A stretch of 10,920 bases of DNA, from positions 1-10,920 of the forward strand of contig CAZZBK010000169.1 in assembly GCA_964652155.1 (NCBI GenBank). The letters run 5' to 3'. The notes below the pieces were generated by a model, which did no database searches, was not told the DNA's origin, and saw only the letters and a list, made by a program, of their open reading frames with translations. This document shows positions 1 through 6,455 of the stretch, piece after piece. How positions within the stretch are numbered: the first letter of the stretch is position 1; the number at the start of each line of letters is the position of its first letter. Origin of the DNA: CAZZBK01 sp964652155. GTDB taxonomy: Bacteria > Planctomycetota > Planctomycetia > Pirellulales > PNKZ01. Both the position numbers and the translations under genes were made by a program.

Positions 1-104
1 GCTCCTCCGCTCCTCCGCTCCTCCGCTCCTCCGCTCCTCCGCTCCTCTGCTCCTCCGCTCCTCTGCTCCTCTGCTCCTCTGCTCCTCCGCTCCTCTGCTC
101 CTCT
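1..104. repeat. 8-bp tandem repeat, 13 copies
   Basis: Thirteen uninterrupted head-to-tail copies of an 8-bp unit, GCTCCTCC or GCTCCTCT, start at the first base of the window, so the array may continue to the left. The units differ only in the last base; reading left to right that base is C C C C C T C T T T C T T. On the minus strand the array is a run of purine-rich GGAGGAGC units. The unit length is not a multiple of three, so any translation would cycle through an eight-residue peptide repeat every 24 nt. No gene can be assigned to it here, although it could be the 3' end of a gene beyond the edge. It looks like a slippage-prone minisatellite. Confidence 0.95.
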
Positions 105-132
105 GCGTTTCAAGCGGCTGATGGAATCCATC

Positions 133-173
133 AACGAAAACGCCCGGCGAATCGCAAGGATGTCGCCGGGCGT
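133..173 (-). terminator. Rho-independent terminator of the VWA gene
   Basis: Read on the minus strand, a perfect 11-bp stem (ACGCCCGGCGA pairing with TCGCCGGGCGT, plus-strand arms at 163-173 and 140-150) encloses a 12-nt loop and runs into TTTCGTT. It begins 43 nt after the stop codon of the VWA gene and is oriented to end that transcript. This is the clearest intrinsic terminator in the window. Confidence 0.85.
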
Positions 174-216
174 AGAGAATCGATCGAGATTCGCACCGCT
201 GTGGAACGTGGCGCGC

Positions 217-3200
217 TTAGGTGCCCGTGCCGCCGTTGCTCGTGCCGCTCGAACCACTCACGTAGTTGAACGTGTTCACCTTGGGAATCTGCGAGAACAA
301 CGGCTGGGTCGTGCAGCGCACATAGCGTCGGTCAGCCGACACGACCGCCACGGCCGACATGTTCACGCCTTCGGGCAGCGTGATGATGATGGGCATATAG
401 CCCACCGCGCCGCGTGGAACCATTGGCAGGATGCTGTTGAGGCCGCGATTGTTGCCAATGCCCGAGAGGGAGCCAGCTTGCGGCAAGCCGCCAATTTGCT
501 GGGCAAGAATCGATTGGCCGATGGCCATCTGACCGGCGACGGCGTTGGCCACCTGTTGATCTTCGAGCGGCTCGGTGCGGCGGCCGTTCTTGAGCTCAAA
601 CGCGGCCGTGGCTTCGCCGTCGACGAGGGCCACCTGTTTCTTGAAACGCTGTTCCTTCGGAGTGCCCGCGTGCACGATGTATTCGACCGTGGCTTTGTCG
701 ACGGTCGTCTTGCCGAACACGCGGCGCAGCTGCATTTTGTACAGGCCATCGAAGCCCTGCGGGCAGATATACGTCTCGCTCATGGTGTCGGCCTTGCGAT
801 CATCGCTGCCGGCCATGCTGTCGCCGAGCATCACGCCGCCCGAGGTGGTGCGCGGGCTGCGGAACGAGCAGACGCTACCGGCGGGTTCTTCCATCAGCAG
901 GTCAATGTCGGCGTGGCCCGTCCAGGAGACGACGACCTTGACGTCGCGGATCATCGCTTCGTCGATTGCCTTTTTGAAGCGGTCGGCCTCGGCGGTCCGT
1001 TTCTGTGTGCGGAGGTAATCCCAGGTCGCGGCGGCCACTCGTTGGGCCATCGTCGGAATCTCTTTTTGGTTGTTGGGCCAGGCCTGGCTCAAAATGCCCA
1101 CCGTGGCCGACTGCACGGCATCGAAATCGTTGAGCCGCTGTGCGAGCAGCATCGCTTGCACATGCGACTCGGGCTGCGTGGGCTCCAACTGGGCAACTTG
1201 CTGATAAAGCTTGAGCGCGCGACGCTCGATCGTCTGATTGCCAGGCATGGCCTTGAGCAGGTACTCGGCCACGTGGATCAAATCGGTCGTGCGGGTGCTG
1301 AAGTCGACGGCCGACATCATCGCGCGCTCGATGTCTTGCGGCGGCGCACCGCCGGTTTGCATGGCAATGCCCAGCGCCTCGTACATCCACGGCTGCGCTT
1401 GGCTGTTGCGAATGGCGCCGTACACCAGGGCAATGACGTGATCGTATTTCTTCGCGCCCATCAGGCGACGGACCGTCTCACGCACGGCGGCGGAAGACTC
1501 TTCATGCTTGGCAAAGTGCTCGTTCCAAGCCACGTCGATGTCCTGGCCTGGGGCAATTTCGATCTGAATCGGCTGAATCACCTTGGGTTGCGCGAGCGAG
1601 GGCACCGCAGCCGCGGGGACGGGCATCGCCGGGGCTGCAATCGCCGCGGCCGGCGCAACAGCCGGGGCGGGTTTCTTCGAAGAGAGCTTCAAATCGTCGG
1701 GGACGGCAAACATGCCGCCTCCACCACCGCCGCCGAAGCCGCCTCCCATGCCGCCACCTCCACCACCCATGCCACCGCCCATCGAGCCGCCCAGCCCGCC
1801 ACCCATGCCCCCGATGCTGCCGAATCCGTTGAGACCCCCTTGAGGGATCGGAACGACAAGGTCGGCCACGGGATAGACCTTGGTGACGCCGTTTTGGGCG
1901 ATATCCTCGGCCGCCGCCTTGGTCGTGATCTGCATCACGTCGTCTTTAATCAGATAGGTGAGCTCGAACTTCTTGAGCAGCACCCGCAACGCCGAGCGGA
2001 GCGTGACCCCCTTGAGGCTGATGTCTTCGGCCAGCGGTGCGTCGACCTGAGCACCGCCGTCTTGGATCGCCTTGGTATCGAACAGGATCGGAATTTTGTG
2101 CCGCTGGGCGATCGAGGCCACGACATCGTTCAGGGGCACCCCTTGCGGGAATTCCAAATCGGTGTCCTTGGTCAACTCGGCAATGATCTTCTTTTCGTTC
2201 TCGCTCTTCTTCGAGGCGAGGTCGACGTTCTTATACTTGGCGCGACGCTCGGACATCAGCCGCCAGGTTTCGGCGTCGGGGTAAATGACCGGCGGATCGT
2301 CCGAGAACGGCGTTCCGGTACGGGCCAAGCTCTGCATCATCTCGGTCCAGCCACGCTGACCGATGGCGCGAATTTGGTTCTGGTTCTGCACGTAGCCCGA
2401 ACGGAACGCCACGGTGGGTGCTTGGTTGAGCGACGCATTGTTGGGGAATTCGGCCTTGGCCAGCTCGGCCATTTGCTCGGCCTCGGCGTACTTCCGTTCG
2501 TCCATCAGATTGGCAAAGCGGTCCATCAACTGCTTGGTCTTCTCTTCGCGATTGTAGAGGTCGCGGACCAGTTGCTCCCGTTCGCGGCGGCGGGCTTCAA
2601 TCTCCTGATTGACCACGTCGGTTTGCGACTTGGTTTCGGCCTTGCGGTAGGCGTCGCGGAGCGCCGACTCGATCTGGTTGTTCAATTGGGTCCGATCGTC
2701 GGGCGACAACTCGGCGGCGCGATGCACACGGTCCGAGGCCAGCTTGAGGATGCTGATTGCGCCGTTGGGATCGCTTCCCAACTTGGTGCGGGCCGAGTTG
2801 ATGTCGACCATCACGGCCGTCCGCATGGCCGCGGCGAGCCGCTTGTTCTCTTCGGCCACCTCGCGTAGGAAGTCACCATCGGCGGCCGGGGCCGCGGCGG
2901 GTGGCGGCACGGCGGTGTTGTCTTGCACCTGGAAGTTGACCAGTTTGAGGTCCCGTTTCGAGGCCGGGGAGGCCCCCTTGGCGGCCGCTTTGCGAACGGC
3001 TTGGGCTTCGGCGTTTGCCGGGTCGAGCTTGAGCGCGGCGTCGGAGAGCTTGACCGCATGCTCGACGCTGCCAGTGGCCAAGGCTTGTTGAGCCAAGCGA
3101 ACCAGCGTGTGTGCCTTGAGCGCCGACAGAGCGCCAATTTCCTTGAGCGACGTGCTCCCGGCCAGCGGCAAACTCAAACCGCCGTCTTTCTTGGCGTGGA

Positions 3201-4167
3201 TCACGAGGTCCGACAGATAAGCGTTCTCATCGCTGCTTGCCTGGGAAGTGACGTTCCAGGCCAACTCGATTTGCTTGCCGGCCAGTTCAGCTTGCAGCGT
3301 GATTTCGCCTTGCGGTGCTTTGGCCGAGCGGCCGACCAGCACGTTGTCGCGATCCAATCGCAACGGCGGCAACTGACGCGGATACACGTCGCCGAGCGTC
3401 GCGGCATATTTGAACTGCACGGGCCACAAGACTTCGCCATCGGCCGCGCCGGCCAACTGCATGCCGATCTGTTTCGGGTCGAGTTCGTCGTGCTGCACAG
3501 TGAACATGCCGCCGGTGTGATTCGCCAACACGCCCAACAGCAAGGCATCGACACGCGGACCGAACCCATAACTCGAAACGGCCACGCGCGCCGCGACAAA
3601 CTTTTGCACCAACTGCTGCATGCGCGCCGTGGGAATATAGCCCGCGGTGCTCATGCCATCGCCCAGATAGACGACGGCCGCGGCACGGTCGGGCCGGGGC
3701 ATCGCGAAGCTGCCGAGCGCCGCGTCGAGCGCAACGTCCATGTCGGTCGCGCCGAGCGGAACGCGGTGCTGCAAGGCCTGGCGGGCTTTCTTGAGCGCGT
3801 CGCTGCCGACGGCAACGAACGATTCGGTGAGCGGGACGGCCGACACGTCGACGGCCAACAATCGGACCTGATCGCGATCAGCGAGCGTGGTCAGCAACGC
3901 ATCGAGCGCTTGCAAGCCTTGCTCGCGATGCTCGCCGGCCTGGCTGGCCGAGGTGTCGAACAACACCACGATGTCGTGCGGACGCAATGGCGGCGCGGCG
4001 ACGGGAGCGCTCAGGCCAATGGCGAAGCAGGCTTCACCGTCGGCTTTAACAAAGGTATCGGCCGCGACGGCAACGGGCGCCGCCTGCAATGCCGCCGGCT
4101 GAATCGACCCACATAGCAGCAATGACCCGAGCGATACAAGCCATCGAATGCAGCCAGAACTGGTCAT
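217..4167 (-). CDS. Large secreted VWA-domain protein with STN-like and C-terminal beta-sandwich domains
   Basis: About 1316 residues. The frame is open from 4203, but the ATG at 4165-4167 is preferred because GGGAG (4177-4181) lies 9 nt upstream and it starts directly on a signal peptide (charged start, hydrophobic core at residues 9-20, probable cleavage after ALQA near residue 29). Cys19 does not fit a lipobox, since Leu precedes it. A von Willebrand A domain covers about 63-228, with the MIDAS motif DTSAS at 71-75, Thr141 and the GDG at 169-171, so metal-dependent ligand binding is plausible. Next come a TPR-like segment (354-395), a charged helical coiled coil (432-570) and an STN-like domain (668-753) of the kind found at the start of secretins and TonB receptors. 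A glycine-rich linker (777-819), a Pro/Ala stretch (831-858) and a helical TPR-like region (883-1073) follow. A beta-sandwich resembling DUF2135/YfaP (1074-1173) has Cys1100 and Cys1135. The protein is probably envelope or periplasmic. Its biological role is unknown. It is transcribed alone and ends at a strong terminator. Confidence 0.9.
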   Translation of the reverse strand: MTSSGCIRWLVSLGSLLLCGSIQPAALQAAPVAVAADTFVKADGEACFAIGLSAPVAAPPLRPHDIVVLFDTSASQAGEHREQGLQALDALLTTLADRDQVRLLAVDVSAVPLTESFVAVGSDALKKARQALQHRVPLGATDMDVALDAALGSFAMPRPDRAAAVVYLGDGMSTAGYIPTARMQQLVQKFVAARVAVSSYGFGPRVDALLLGVLANHTGGMFTVQHDELDPKQIGMQLAGAADGEVLWPVQFKYAATLGDVYPRQLPPLRLDRDNVLVGRSAKAPQGEITLQAELAGKQIELAWNVTSQASSDENAYLSDLVIHAKKDGGLSLPLAGSTSLKEIGALSALKAHTLVRLAQQALATGSVEHAVKLSDAALKLDPANAEAQAVRKAAAKGASPASKRDLKLVNFQVQDNTAVPPPAAAPAADGDFLREVAEENKRLAAAMRTAVMVDINSARTKLGSDPNGAISILKLASDRVHRAAELSPDDRTQLNNQIESALRDAYRKAETKSQTDVVNQEIEARRREREQLVRDLYNREEKTKQLMDRFANLMDERKYAEAEQMAELAKAEFPNNASLNQAPTVAFRSGYVQNQNQIRAIGQRGWTEMMQSLARTGTPFSDDPPVIYPDAETWRLMSERRAKYKNVDLASKKSENEKKIIAELTKDTDLEFPQGVPLNDVVASIAQRHKIPILFDTKAIQDGGAQVDAPLAEDISLKGVTLRSALRVLLKKFELTYLIKDDVMQITTKAAAEDIAQNGVTKVYPVADLVVPIPQGGLNGFGSIGGMGGGLGGSMGGGMGGGGGGMGGGFGGGGGGGMFAVPDDLKLSSKKPAPAVAPAAAIAAPAMPVPAAAVPSLAQPKVIQPIQIEIAPGQDIDVAWNEHFAKHEESSAAVRETVRRLMGAKKYDHVIALVYGAIRNSQAQPWMYEALGIAMQTGGAPPQDIERAMMSAVDFSTRTTDLIHVAEYLLKAMPGNQTIERRALKLYQQVAQLEPTQPESHVQAMLLAQRLNDFDAVQSATVGILSQAWPNNQKEIPTMAQRVAAATWDYLRTQKRTAEADRFKKAIDEAMIRDVKVVVSWTGHADIDLLMEEPAGSVCSFRSPRTTSGGVMLGDSMAGSDDRKADTMSETYICPQGFDGLYKMQLRRVFGKTTVDKATVEYIVHAGTPKEQRFKKQVALVDGEATAAFELKNGRRTEPLEDQQVANAVAGQMAIGQSILAQQIGGLPQAGSLSGIGNNRGLNSILPMVPRGAVGYMPIIITLPEGVNMSAVAVVSADRRYVRCTTQPLFSQIPKVNTFNYVSGSSGTSNGGTGT

Positions 4168-4288
4168 AGTAAAGCGCTCCCACCAAGAGAGAGAAGGACA
4201 CACGCGCCGTCCGGTGCTTCATTCATCAAAGTCGGCACAGAGACGGTCGAGCGATTCGCAGATAAGTCAGATATGGGCGAATAGGTTA

Positions 4289-4318
4289 AGTTTAGTCAGG
4301 GTAGACCGCTAAACTCAA
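4289..4318 (-). promoter_or_regulatory. Candidate promoter with overlapping inverted repeat, upstream of the VWA gene
   Basis: On the minus strand TTGAGT (4313-4318) and TAAACT (4289-4294) are 18 nt apart, each matching four of six bases of the sigma-70 -35 and -10 consensus. The same stretch holds an inverted repeat, AGTTTAG (4289-4295) and CTAAACT (4309-4315), separated by 13 nt, so its half-sites overlap both promoter boxes. This arrangement would suit an operator, or an RNA hairpin if transcription starts further upstream. It lies about 120-150 nt before the chosen start codon. The motif matches are moderate and planctomycete promoters are poorly defined. Confidence 0.3.
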
Positions 4319-4404
4319 TGAAATTCTGCGACTCGTCGGCCATATCTCAGCCCTGGAGGCCGTACGACCCGAACTTGGCCAAGGACGACTGGGCCGTTGG
4401 AGTC

Positions 4405-4432
4405 TCCGAGCCGGGGGCGTCAGCCCTCGGAT
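4405..4432 (-). repeat. REP-like palindromic element, copy A (inverted)
   Basis: A 28-nt element beginning TCCGAGCCGGGGGCG. Its reverse complement matches copy C at 24 of 28 positions, so it is the same element in the opposite orientation. It shares the GAGCCGGGGGC core and an imperfect hairpin. Confidence 0.8.
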
Positions 4433-4449
4433 AACTGGTTGAGCTGCTT

Positions 4450-4476
4450 ATCCGGGGGTTAACACCGCCGGCTCGA
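4450..4476 (+). repeat. REP-like palindromic element, copy B
   Basis: A 27-nt element beginning ATCCGGGGGTTAACACC and ending GGCTCGA, in the same orientation as copy C. It differs from copy C mainly by one base (GCC in place of CCC), which weakens the hairpin, and by divergence at the right end. Confidence 0.8.
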
Positions 4477-4497
4477 CAGGGTCGGAAGTGCGGCGTC

Positions 4498-4525
4498 ATC
4501 CGGGGGTTAACACCCCCGGCTCGGA
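4498..4525 (+). repeat. REP-like palindromic element, copy C
   Basis: The best-preserved unit. CCGGGGGT and ACCCCCGG form a perfect 8-bp stem around the loop TAAC, flanked by AT on the left and CTCGGA on the right. The centre also contains the palindrome GTTAAC. The structure and intergenic position are those of bacterial REP sequences, which can act as transcript-end stabilisers or as targets of REP-associated transposases. No such transposase is visible here. Confidence 0.85.
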
Positions 4526-4570
4526 GGCGAGCAAGCGCTGTCCGACGACCTGTGATGACCCTAAAGGGGG

Positions 4571-4606
4571 GCGGGGCCCAGGTGGTATGCCCCCCCTGGA
4601 CCCCGC
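4571..4606. repeat. GC-rich inverted repeat
   Basis: Twelve-base arms GCGGGGCCCAGG (4571-4582) and CCTGGACCCCGC (4595-4606) pair with one mismatch across a 12-nt spacer. The hairpin is stable in either strand and lies downstream of the acidic secreted protein gene. It is not followed by a T-run on either strand, so it is better described as a structured repeat than as an intrinsic terminator. Confidence 0.75.
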
Positions 4607-4628
4607 GTTCAGGATACGATCCCCGTTT

Positions 4629-4649
4629 GATTGGGCCCCCTGCCCAATC
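4629..4649 (-). terminator. Possible terminator hairpin after the acidic protein gene
   Basis: A perfect 8-bp stem, GATTGGGC with GCCCAATC, closes a 5-nt loop starting 36 nt downstream of the stop codon of the 435-residue gene. On the minus strand it is followed by AAACGGGG and not by a T-tract, so a classical intrinsic terminator is doubtful. It may instead protect the transcript end or assist factor-dependent termination. Confidence 0.35.
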
Positions 4650-4685
4650 GTGTCGCCTTGTCAAGAAAACGAGCCCAGGGGTGGC

Positions 4686-5993
4686 TTAAAACTCGTCCTC
4701 GTCAAAGTTGACCTCGCCGCGGCTGCGGCTCGTGATATCGAGCAACTCGTCGAATGTCGCGTCGGCCACGCCACTCGCTGGACTCGACTCGGGGTACGGC
4801 ACCCTCCACGTGTCGAGGGCCTCAGCGGCCGTGCCGAGCCACTCGCCCAACTTGGTCACGACCAGCGAGACCGTCTCGCTCTCGGTGAGCTGCGGCAGGC
4901 CCGCGTCGCGGAAGTCGAACTCGTCGATCAGGTCCAAATCTTGCGTCGAGGCGCTGGCCACGGTCGGAGCCGACACCTCGGGCCACCAGAGCCGCGACCA
5001 ATTCACATCCGGATCGAGCAGCGTCGCCATCTGGGGGTCATAACACGGCTGCTGCCGGACGACCTGCACCGGGGCGTGGCAGTCCCATTGCCATTCGTCG
5101 TCGTACAACTCGTGCTCGCGAACCGCGACCAGCGGAGCGGCCTTCATAATCACCGTCGCGGTCATGGTGGGGGTCAGCGTCGGCGAGCGCGGGATGTCGT
5201 ACCAGCCAAACTCGTCATGGATGTAGGTCAGGTATTTGTCGCAATCGAGCTCATCCGCCGCGTGGTCAACCGGCTCGACGGCGGCAATATCGCGGTACTT
5301 GCCCTTGCGGCCGAGCGCAGGATTCCCGTGGTCGAAGATTGTCGGCGCTTCCTCGCCATACGTCTTGACGAAGTGTTGCTCGGCTTGCTCGAAATACGAT
5401 CGCAGGCAACGATTCGAGTCCCGCACGACCCGCTCGACCACATCGCTCAGCAGCGGGCAACCATTGTCGTGCGTGGTGTAGTCGCCAAACTCGGCCGCGT
5501 AGTCGTCTTCGATATCGACGGGCACGCTCACGACCGGCGCGCTCTGGGGCTTCGGCGGTGCCAGCGTCGGTTGCTGCTCGGCGTAGAACAGCTCGTCCAG
5601 GTCATACGGCTCGGTATTCGCGACCGGAGCGGGTGCGCTCGGCAACTCGTCTTCCTGCGTGGGATCAGCGAGGGGCAGCGAGGCAGCGGGTTCGAGCGGC
5701 GTGGCTTCGCCCGTGCCCTCGGCCGTTTCGAGTTCCGCGCCGACCCACAGGTCGTTGCGGCTCGGCAGCCCATAGGCTTCGTTCAGGTACGGATCTTCGT
5801 AGGCGTCGACGCTCAAGGTTGGCTCGTCGAGCGGTCCGTAGTAGAGCAGGGCCTGCTCAGGATCGTACGCCGCCGAGGCACCGCGGAGCTCAAGCCCCGG
5901 CAGATCCGTTTCGTCGTCGGCATAGCCGACAGCCATGAGCAAGCTGGTATAGATCACCATCAACATCAACAGCGCGATGCGCGGGCGGTTCAT
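4686..5993 (-). CDS. Acidic secreted protein of unknown function
   Basis: 435 residues. The start is well supported: AGGAG (6001-6005) sits 7 nt before the ATG, and the protein opens with a signal peptide (charged MNRPR, hydrophobic residues 7-23, likely cleavage after GYA at residue 25). The mature chain is rich in Asp and Glu and in Tyr and Trp. A low-complexity Pro/Ala/Glu stretch covers about 85-160, and the C-terminus is DEDEF. Five cysteines occur (179, 196, 251, 305, 317); the first two bracket an amphipathic helix-like segment (about 180-215). I recognise no domain or catalytic motif. The signal peptide and acidic character suggest an exported protein, perhaps periplasmic or surface-bound with possible cation binding, but that is inference. 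It is divergent from the serine protease gene across a 462-bp intergenic region and has no co-directional partner close by. A longer open frame on the opposite strand looks like an antisense shadow. Confidence 0.8.
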   Translation of the reverse strand: MNRPRIALLMLMVIYTSLLMAVGYADDETDLPGLELRGASAAYDPEQALLYYGPLDEPTLSVDAYEDPYLNEAYGLPSRNDLWVGAELETAEGTGEATPLEPAASLPLADPTQEDELPSAPAPVANTEPYDLDELFYAEQQPTLAPPKPQSAPVVSVPVDIEDDYAAEFGDYTTHDNGCPLLSDVVERVVRDSNRCLRSYFEQAEQHFVKTYGEEAPTIFDHGNPALGRKGKYRDIAAVEPVDHAADELDCDKYLTYIHDEFGWYDIPRSPTLTPTMTATVIMKAAPLVAVREHELYDDEWQWDCHAPVQVVRQQPCYDPQMATLLDPDVNWSRLWWPEVSAPTVASASTQDLDLIDEFDFRDAGLPQLTESETVSLVVTKLGEWLGTAAEALDTWRVPYPESSPASGVADATFDELLDITSRSRGEVNFDEDEF

Positions 5994-6060
5994 TCCGAGT
6001 CTCCTACCCAGGAAGTGATTTGTCTACAGGCCAGAAAGGCGAGGCGGGGACAGCCGGCCA

Positions 6061-6115
6061 GGGTTCAACGTGAGCGGGGCTTGTGCACGGCCAACTCGCA
6101 GGGGGTTGAACGTGA
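6061..6115. repeat. Short direct repeat, period 42 bp
   Basis: GGGTTCAACGTGA (6061-6073) recurs as GGGTTGAACGTGA (6103-6115) with one mismatch in 13 bases. The two copies lie 42 bp apart, four helical turns, in the leader of the acidic protein gene. They could be tandem protein-binding sites or a decayed duplication; nothing here decides between these. Confidence 0.5.
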
Positions 6116-6331
6116 CGCACCCGGCGTTGGGGCGAGACATCAACCGCACAGGAGCTTGGTCAATTCGAGGCACGCGATCCGTCTCCTACACACACGACGC
6201 AGTCGAACGCTCAGGCTGGGTCTTGGCTGCTGGTAAAGCTATCGGCCTGGGGATGCTAGCAACATTAGGCAACGTATTCCTAAGTGCTAATCTGACAGGG
6301 TATTTCGGTCTTTGCGCTCGACACGCTTTGA

Positions 6332-6348
6332 GCGATCGTAACGATCGC
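6332..6348. promoter_or_regulatory. Perfect interrupted palindrome, candidate operator
   Basis: GCGATCG and CGATCGC are perfect 7-bp inverted arms around TAA, and each arm contains GATC. The site lies 107 bp before the protease start codon in the divergent intergenic region. Its size and symmetry suit a dimeric DNA-binding regulator. The bound protein is unknown, and a short RNA hairpin is also possible. Confidence 0.4.
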
Positions 6349-6455
6349 GCGCAACGAAAGAATTTCACTGCGCGACCGAGTCCCCCTGGATCATTTACCC
6401 CGCTGCTCGCCATAATCTGCACAGAACTCACACCTCATCGCGGGAGCTTGGAATC

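Larger units (their letters stand above)
4168..4685. other. Intergenic region between two minus-strand genes
   Basis: This stretch of about 520 bp has no convincing gene. Its left part is the leader of the VWA gene, with the ribosome binding site at 4177-4181 and a candidate promoter. The part from 4405 to 4649 is packed with palindromes: three related REP-like units and two larger hairpins, each listed separately. Open frames crossing it run straight through the palindromes and lack ribosome binding sites, so I read none as coding. Confidence 0.7.
5994..6455. other. Divergent intergenic region
   Basis: This region separates two divergently transcribed genes and should contain both promoters, but no box pair is convincing. 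It holds the AGGAG site of the minus-strand gene (6001-6005), a diverged 13-bp direct repeat (6061-6115), a small 5-bp inverted repeat TTAGG/CCTAA (6265-6283), a perfect 17-bp interrupted palindrome (6332-6348) and the GGGAG site of the protease gene (6442-6446). An open frame from GTG 6070 to TGA 6459 crosses it and overlaps the protease start, but its coding status is doubtful. Confidence 0.6.

Noticed and set aside
1583..1843. 86-residue proline-rich plus-strand frame
   Set aside because: It is the antisense reading of the glycine-rich linker of the VWA protein.
121..2868. 915-residue open frame on the plus strand
   Set aside because: It lies opposite the VWA gene and crosses its terminator. 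The translation is rich in His, Arg, Gly and Leu with no domain, as expected of an antisense shadow in GC-rich DNA, while the minus-strand frame has a signal peptide, recognised domains and a ribosome binding site.
2923..4116. 397-residue open frame on the plus strand
   Set aside because: It is antisense to the VWA domain, where the minus strand shows an intact MIDAS motif. Its composition is low-complexity and Arg/His-rich.
4168..4203. N-terminal extension of the VWA protein to an ATG at 4203
   Set aside because: The extra 12 residues place charged and aromatic residues ahead of the signal peptide, and the GGGAG ribosome binding site falls inside them at the right distance for the downstream ATG.
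4488..6236. 582-residue plus-strand open frame, longer than the 435-residue gene opposite
   Set aside because: It starts within the REP-like cluster, has no ribosome binding site and runs through hairpins and the divergent intergenic region. The opposite frame has AGGAG and a signal peptide.
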